Translations under genes and position numbers: made by a program
Notes under the pieces: model-generated
The model's input: the letters and a program-made list of their open reading frames with translations, nothing else
Told to the model about the DNA's origin: nothing
Databases searched by the model: none
From: Dipteronia dyeriana
Lineage: Eukaryota; Streptophyta; Magnoliopsida; Sapindales; Sapindaceae
Assembly (NCBI GenBank): GCA_032871835.1
Contig: CM065297.1
Coordinates: 31,443,598 to 31,507,597 of the forward strand
Reading direction: 5' to 3'
Length of the DNA stretch: 64,000 bases
Part shown: positions 59,897 through 64,000 of the stretch, one piece after another
Numbering within the stretch: position 1 is the first letter of the stretch
Layout: each line of letters opens with the position of its first letter

Positions 59897-60065
59897 GACC
59901 TGATCTAATGTAATGTATTTCTAAATTTAGAATCCAATTATGTCTTTAAATCCAATATTGGAACGGTTCCGGCATCGAAATTTCCATCTCATATAAAGTA
60001 ACAAATAACATTATAAAAAGAAAATCAATCACGTTCCTATATTAAAAAAAAAAGACTAATATAGT

Positions 60066-60951
60066 TGTTGACGTCGATTATTGGATGTGCCAACAAGGAC
60101 TAGATTTCAGCTTTAAAATCAAAGAGAAGAGAAAAAGGAAGTAATATGACGCAAGTTTTACGTGGTAAAACTCCGATGATCAGAGAAACGTCCACGGATG
60201 GTTGTATGATCAACCAAGCCAAAATCCACTATGAAGAAAGTAATTACAGCCCTCGATCTCTCTTTTTCTCTCTGAATATATCTGGATATTTTTCTATGAT
60301 TGTTGTATATCTGTTGTATGGCGAGATTATGGGTCTATTTATATGTTTATAGAACCCTAATCTGCTTTGTACAAGTAATAGTAGATCCTTGTATTTAATT
60401 ACAATTATTTGCTTGTTTGAAGCTGATTGTCTTTTTTCCTGTTTCGGAGTCTTTTATTAAGATCGAGTGGGACTCTAGTAACGTAGTCCAATTAGGACCT
60501 ATTTCCTGGGGAGTAGTCTTTTTGAAAAAATAGAAATGTTGCCTGATTGAGAACCTTTCCTATTTAATATTTTACTTTTATTGGGATTCCTTTTGATATG
60601 GATATCTTCGTGGGTCTTAATAACGTGATCCACGTGGGCTATGTGCTGGGCTTTTATTCAGTTTTCTTCACGCTTGCCCCGAGTAAGGACAATTTCGCTG
60701 GTCTTGAGTAACGTCATTTGATCCCGAGTAGAAATGCTATTTGTCCAGCCCCGGGTGTCATTCATCTGGTCCCGAGTAGTATACGATGCTACTTGATTCT
60801 GAGTAGGTTTTGTTTGGCATCTGTTTACTCGGGTTTTCCCTCCTTTGGTGATGTCTTGTAGGATATTTTCTGAAGGCTTATTCAGATGTCCACTTGGAAA
60901 TTTATTCTCTTTGTTGATGACGTGTACGTATGATAAAATTTACATATAACA
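60066..60951 (-). repeat. 3' LTR of the right Tat-type retrotransposon (886 bp)
   Basis: On the - strand it begins TGTTATATGTAAATT and ends GACGTCAACA, i.e. TG and CA ends. It is homologous over its length to 1347-2225, including TTTTACCACGTAAAA (60153-60167 region on the opposite strand) and the CTACTCGGG repeats. Confidence 0.72.
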
Positions 60952-61431
60952 ATACCCCGTTAAAATATTTTTGCTGAACAAGGTTTCTTCGGGCAAAAGT
61001 ATTTTAATTAGTTTTCAATATCTTTTCAGTACCCGAGTATGATCTTGTTATAATGACGTGTCTTAATGGTGACCCTGCAAATTCGATTTGTCTCCTCACG
61101 CGAGATCTTTGATGATGGCGATGTTTTGAAGTTTTGACGGTGAAAACTAGTTCTCTTTTTGACACGTGTCTTTTGCCTCTTCGTTTTTAGATATCATTTA
61201 TGAGAAACGACTTACTTGTTTCCCTGTGCGCCGCCTACGTCATCAATCCTCATCATTGTTTCTTTCCCGCCTTGTGTTATTATTTCTTTAAATTCTTCGC
61301 TGAGTGACAGCGTTGGTCTATTCTCAACGATTTTCAGCAGAAAATTTTTCTTAAAGCCAGATTTCTTTACACAGAAGTTCACGATTCTCCGTTAAAGATC
61401 TTGCATCAAGCCTAATTCAAGGTTAGTTTTA
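60952..61431 (+). other. Leader of the right antisense ORF
   Basis: Homologous to 846-1346. No coding signal of its own. It should hold the promoter of the antisense gene; I could not identify a convincing TATA box. Confidence 0.45.
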
Positions 61432-64000
61432 ATGGAGCCCTCTTCCCGCCATCGTCTTTTTAATGTCACTCTCGACGCATTAGAACTCGGGGATTTCCAG
61501 TTAGTTTCTTGTATTAGAAGATTACTAGGGGAAATCCCTGCTGATGAACCTCCATTTTTAGAAGTTGATATTTCTGGGGCTTCACCCTGACGTCACTTTT
61601 AGCCATATATCGAGTTCCTTATCTAGTTCTGATTCTGACATTTCTGATCACAGGGTACCTCTTCGAAGGATGGGAAAACATCAAAGCAGAAGTGAAGTTC
61701 GTAAGCACAATTTGGGCGATATTCTGATCAGGGAGCAGACTGTCAATGAGAACGACGTTGAAGAGACCTTCAAAAAATCTCGCATTTCTTTCTCTGCTTC
61801 TTGCCCGAGTGGGTTTGAAACTGAGCCAAATGTAGTCGGGGCAGACGAGATATAAAAGTATCGTTCACGATTCGATCTGCCCAACTCGGTTACTCTGATT
61901 CCAGCGGGTGATCGTATGGAATCCTCCCCCAGGCATGGTGGCAATCTACGGATCCATACTTTGCTGCGGCATCACTCTTCCCTTTTAGCCATTTATTGTC
62001 TGGTTTCTGGCTGAAGCAGGGATTGCTCCGGCTCAATTAGCCCCGAACAACTACAAAATTTTGATGTGCATGTGGAACATGTACAGCCGGATGAACTTAT
62101 CGCCGCCATCCCCAAATGAAATCAGGCACTTCTTTACACTGAGGCAATCGGGCAAGTCAGGGACTTGCTTTCTCATGTCTAATTCGCCAGATTAATGGGT
62201 CTCTAAGGGGACAAAAGTGAGTCGGGAAACTGATATCTCTGATGACCCTAAGAAGAGGGGTTTTATATGGGGATTTCCTACGTCCAACAAGTTCTGGAAG
62301 AACAGTTGGTTTTTCACCGGAGGGAGTCTCAGGCTTGAGGTTATTGTTTCAGCTGGGGGTATTCGGATGGCGTTGAAGGTCCCCCGTTTCTTCTGTTCCC
62401 CAGAGATTCGGAACAAGAAGAAAATCGAGTACAGCGATACGGAGCTGACCAGACTTGCTCGGGGCAGCAGTTTGCACTTTAGAGAAGATGAGCAAGACTT
62501 ATCTCTTCGTTGAGTCGAAGATGATTGAGTTCGGCTTCTTCGAAAAGATTTCGGGATACCGCAGGCGATGTAAGTGATTTTTGTAACCTTTTCCTTTCAT
62601 TATATATTTTTTGTTTTGCATTCTGACGTGGTTTCTTTTCTCTTTCAAATGTATGATACAGACGTCGTCTGCGATCTTCAGGCTCGCCAAGTGAAGTCAA
62701 TTATTCAGACGAGTCGGAAATAGGCTTCTCGTCAAGGTAATGAAGGCATTGCCACACCTGAGTCGGATGAAGAGGCTGATGCGGTTGAAGAGCAAATTCC
62801 TGAAGATTTCCCTAAGGACATTTTTCAACCGTTGTCTGTCAAAACTTGTGGTCCTAGTGGCCCGACCGATACTCAGCTGCCTGGCAACAGATAGGGACAG
62901 AGTGAAGGTCTTAGTAAGGAGCCTACCGAGTAGACTGACGTCGGCGATAGAGGTAATACCTCTGCGGGACAGGTACCCATGGGTCCCGAACTTTTTGAAC
63001 CTTCAGGGATGATACTCAGGAGGATCCCGCAGCTGATCTTAGTTTCCACCATTCTCGGGGTGAGAAACGGAAGGCAATCAGCTCTCCAACTCGTCCTCTC
63101 AAGGTTTCTCAGGTGGTCACTTTCATTTACTCCAGCGATGAAGATATTATGGCTGAGACCTACCCGAGTGCTGACGTTGGAGCATCAGCGGATGTGGAGG
63201 CTTCGAAGCCGAACAGGGGTTCCCCTCCCCTCGAGTTTGAAGATCTAGGGGCTGAACCCTCGGGGGTTCCTTCACATCCTTCTCCCTAGGATATGCTGCG
63301 GGAGATGTCATCTGGACGGGCTTTCATCGGAGACGACCGTTGGAGCTATTTTCGAGATGGCTCTCTGACTGATCGTCTTCAGAATTTTTTCAACAGTGCA
63401 TCTTATGTAAGTCACCCTTTTAATTGTTTTGCTTGTTTGCCCGATTTTTTGATTTTTAATTAAACCTTTTTTGGAGATGGTGGCGGAGTTCGTTGAGCTG
63501 GTTCAGACGCAACAACATCAAGCCGATAGAATAAAGCGTCTCGAAGCTCAGCTGGTTCTGCCCAAGTTTTTGCTGACCATTGCTTGGCGAAGCAGGTTGA
63601 AGCCGAGGAGAAAGTTTCTTTGGCAGAGGAGAAGGCAGCATCACTTCAAGATTTGTTTTCCTCTGCCCAAGAATCCATGCTTAAAGCCGAGCAGGAAGCG
63701 GAACAGTCCAAATCGGCGTATAAGCAGAAAATCGAAGATTTGGAACGCCAGGCTCTAACAGTCGAACCCTTGTCCCGAGAAGCCAGGCTGGAACTTGAAG
63801 TCCAAGGGGTGGATCATTTTAAAAGATCCTCTGCCTACGATGCCTTTCTCTTTATGGAGTTTCAGCGAGGGCTAGTTTAGCTGGCGAGTTCTTCAAAGTC
63901 AAGAACAGGACGACTGAGAAGGCCTCAATTAATTGGGAGCTGTCAATCAAACATCATGTGGATCGGTCCTTGGAATCTCTGTGGACTTAGATGAAGGAAT
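61432..64000 (+). pseudogene. Antisense ORF of the right Tat-type element (PF04195-like, with introns and coiled coil), broken
   Basis: The ATG at 61432 opens MEPSSRHRLFNVTLDALE, parallel to the left copy. An extra G near 61578 shifts the frame; the homologous frame continues to 61855, where TAA interrupts it. The core with AEAGIAPAQLAPNN-type residues lies near 62010-62060 and continues through KKRGFIWGFPTSNKFWK (about 62250-62300). Probable introns: GTAAGT at about 62570 to TATGATACAG at 62661, and GTAAGTC near 63408 to TTTTTGGAG near 63476. The last part (63584-63880) is a Glu/Ala/Lys-rich coiled coil (KAEQEAEQSKSAYKQKIEDL). The protein's role is unknown. The gene runs past the window end. 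Confidence 0.7.

Larger units (their letters stand above)
60066..64000 (-). mobile_element. 3' end of a second Tat-lineage LTR retrotransposon, reverse orientation (cut by window edge)
   Basis: Mirror image of the element at 1-2225. Reading on the - strand, a purine-rich tract (rc of ATACCCCGTTAAAAT, 60952-60966) precedes an LTR running from 60951 down to 60066. Its antisense ORF is therefore on the + strand of the window (61432 onward). The body of the element lies to the right of the window. Confidence 0.72.

Noticed and set aside
61432..64000. Gag of the right-hand retrotransposon on the + strand
   Set aside because: LTR orientation (PPT side, U5-like pyrimidine stretch, TG/CA ends) places this frame antisense to the element; it matches the antisense-ORF type, not gag.

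Overview
This is plant nuclear DNA, most likely from a dicot, and from a repeat-dense, probably heterochromatic region. I cannot name the species. The evidence for a plant is the content: Ty1/copia and Tat-lineage Ty3/gypsy retrotransposons, two MULE transposons carrying a Ulp1-like/DUF1985 gene (the Kaonashi type), hAT and MITE elements, an integrated caulimovirid (plant pararetrovirus), and a broken copy of a plant-type ribosomal protein L7 gene with introns. I found no gene in the 64 kb that looks intact, and no rRNA, tRNA or CRISPR array.

Layout. 1-2225: 3' end of a Tat-lineage retrotransposon on the + strand (PPT and 3' LTR) with its antisense ORF on the - strand. 3439-3930: 5' part of an RPL7 pseudogene (- strand). 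About 4546-14280: an almost genome-length endogenous pararetrovirus read on the - strand (movement-protein remnant, coat, protease, RT, RNase H, a downstream ORF, then the promoter/poly(A) region), split by a 2.57 kb solo LTR at 7021-9591. 14281-17457: MITEs, a tandem repeat and an LTR fragment. 17458-26236: MULE copy 1. 26246-31556: AT-rich spacer with a 918 bp hAT element, a smaller hAT-type element and a MITE. 31557-44137: MULE copy 2, interrupted by a 3.67 kb LTR element at 34762-38430. 44202-45795: hAT-type element holding two further small elements. 45914-59896: full-length Ty1/copia element with both LTRs and a target duplication, interrupted by a solo LTR (49558-53845) that is itself interrupted by another solo LTR (50033-52219). 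60066-64000: a second Tat-lineage element in the opposite orientation to the first, again 3' LTR plus antisense ORF.

How the parts work together. The two MULEs share one architecture: a MuDR-type transposase on the + strand and a multi-exon DUF1985/Ulp1-like gene on the - strand, converging in the middle. Each start codon is preceded by a 3' splice site (lost in the - strand gene of copy 2), and a large array of CTCGAT-type units lies in each inferred 5'-leader intron, one near each end of the element. In the Tat elements the antisense ORF sits between the end of pol and the 3' LTR and shows probable spliceosomal introns. Many breaks are single C-to-T or G-to-A changes, as expected from decay of methylated repeats.

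The nesting gives an order of events. The pararetrovirus preceded the solo LTR inside it; MULE 2 preceded its LTR insertion; copia came before LTR family B, which came before LTR family C. Boundaries given with target duplications are read directly from the sequence; family names come from recognised motifs and were not checked by database search.
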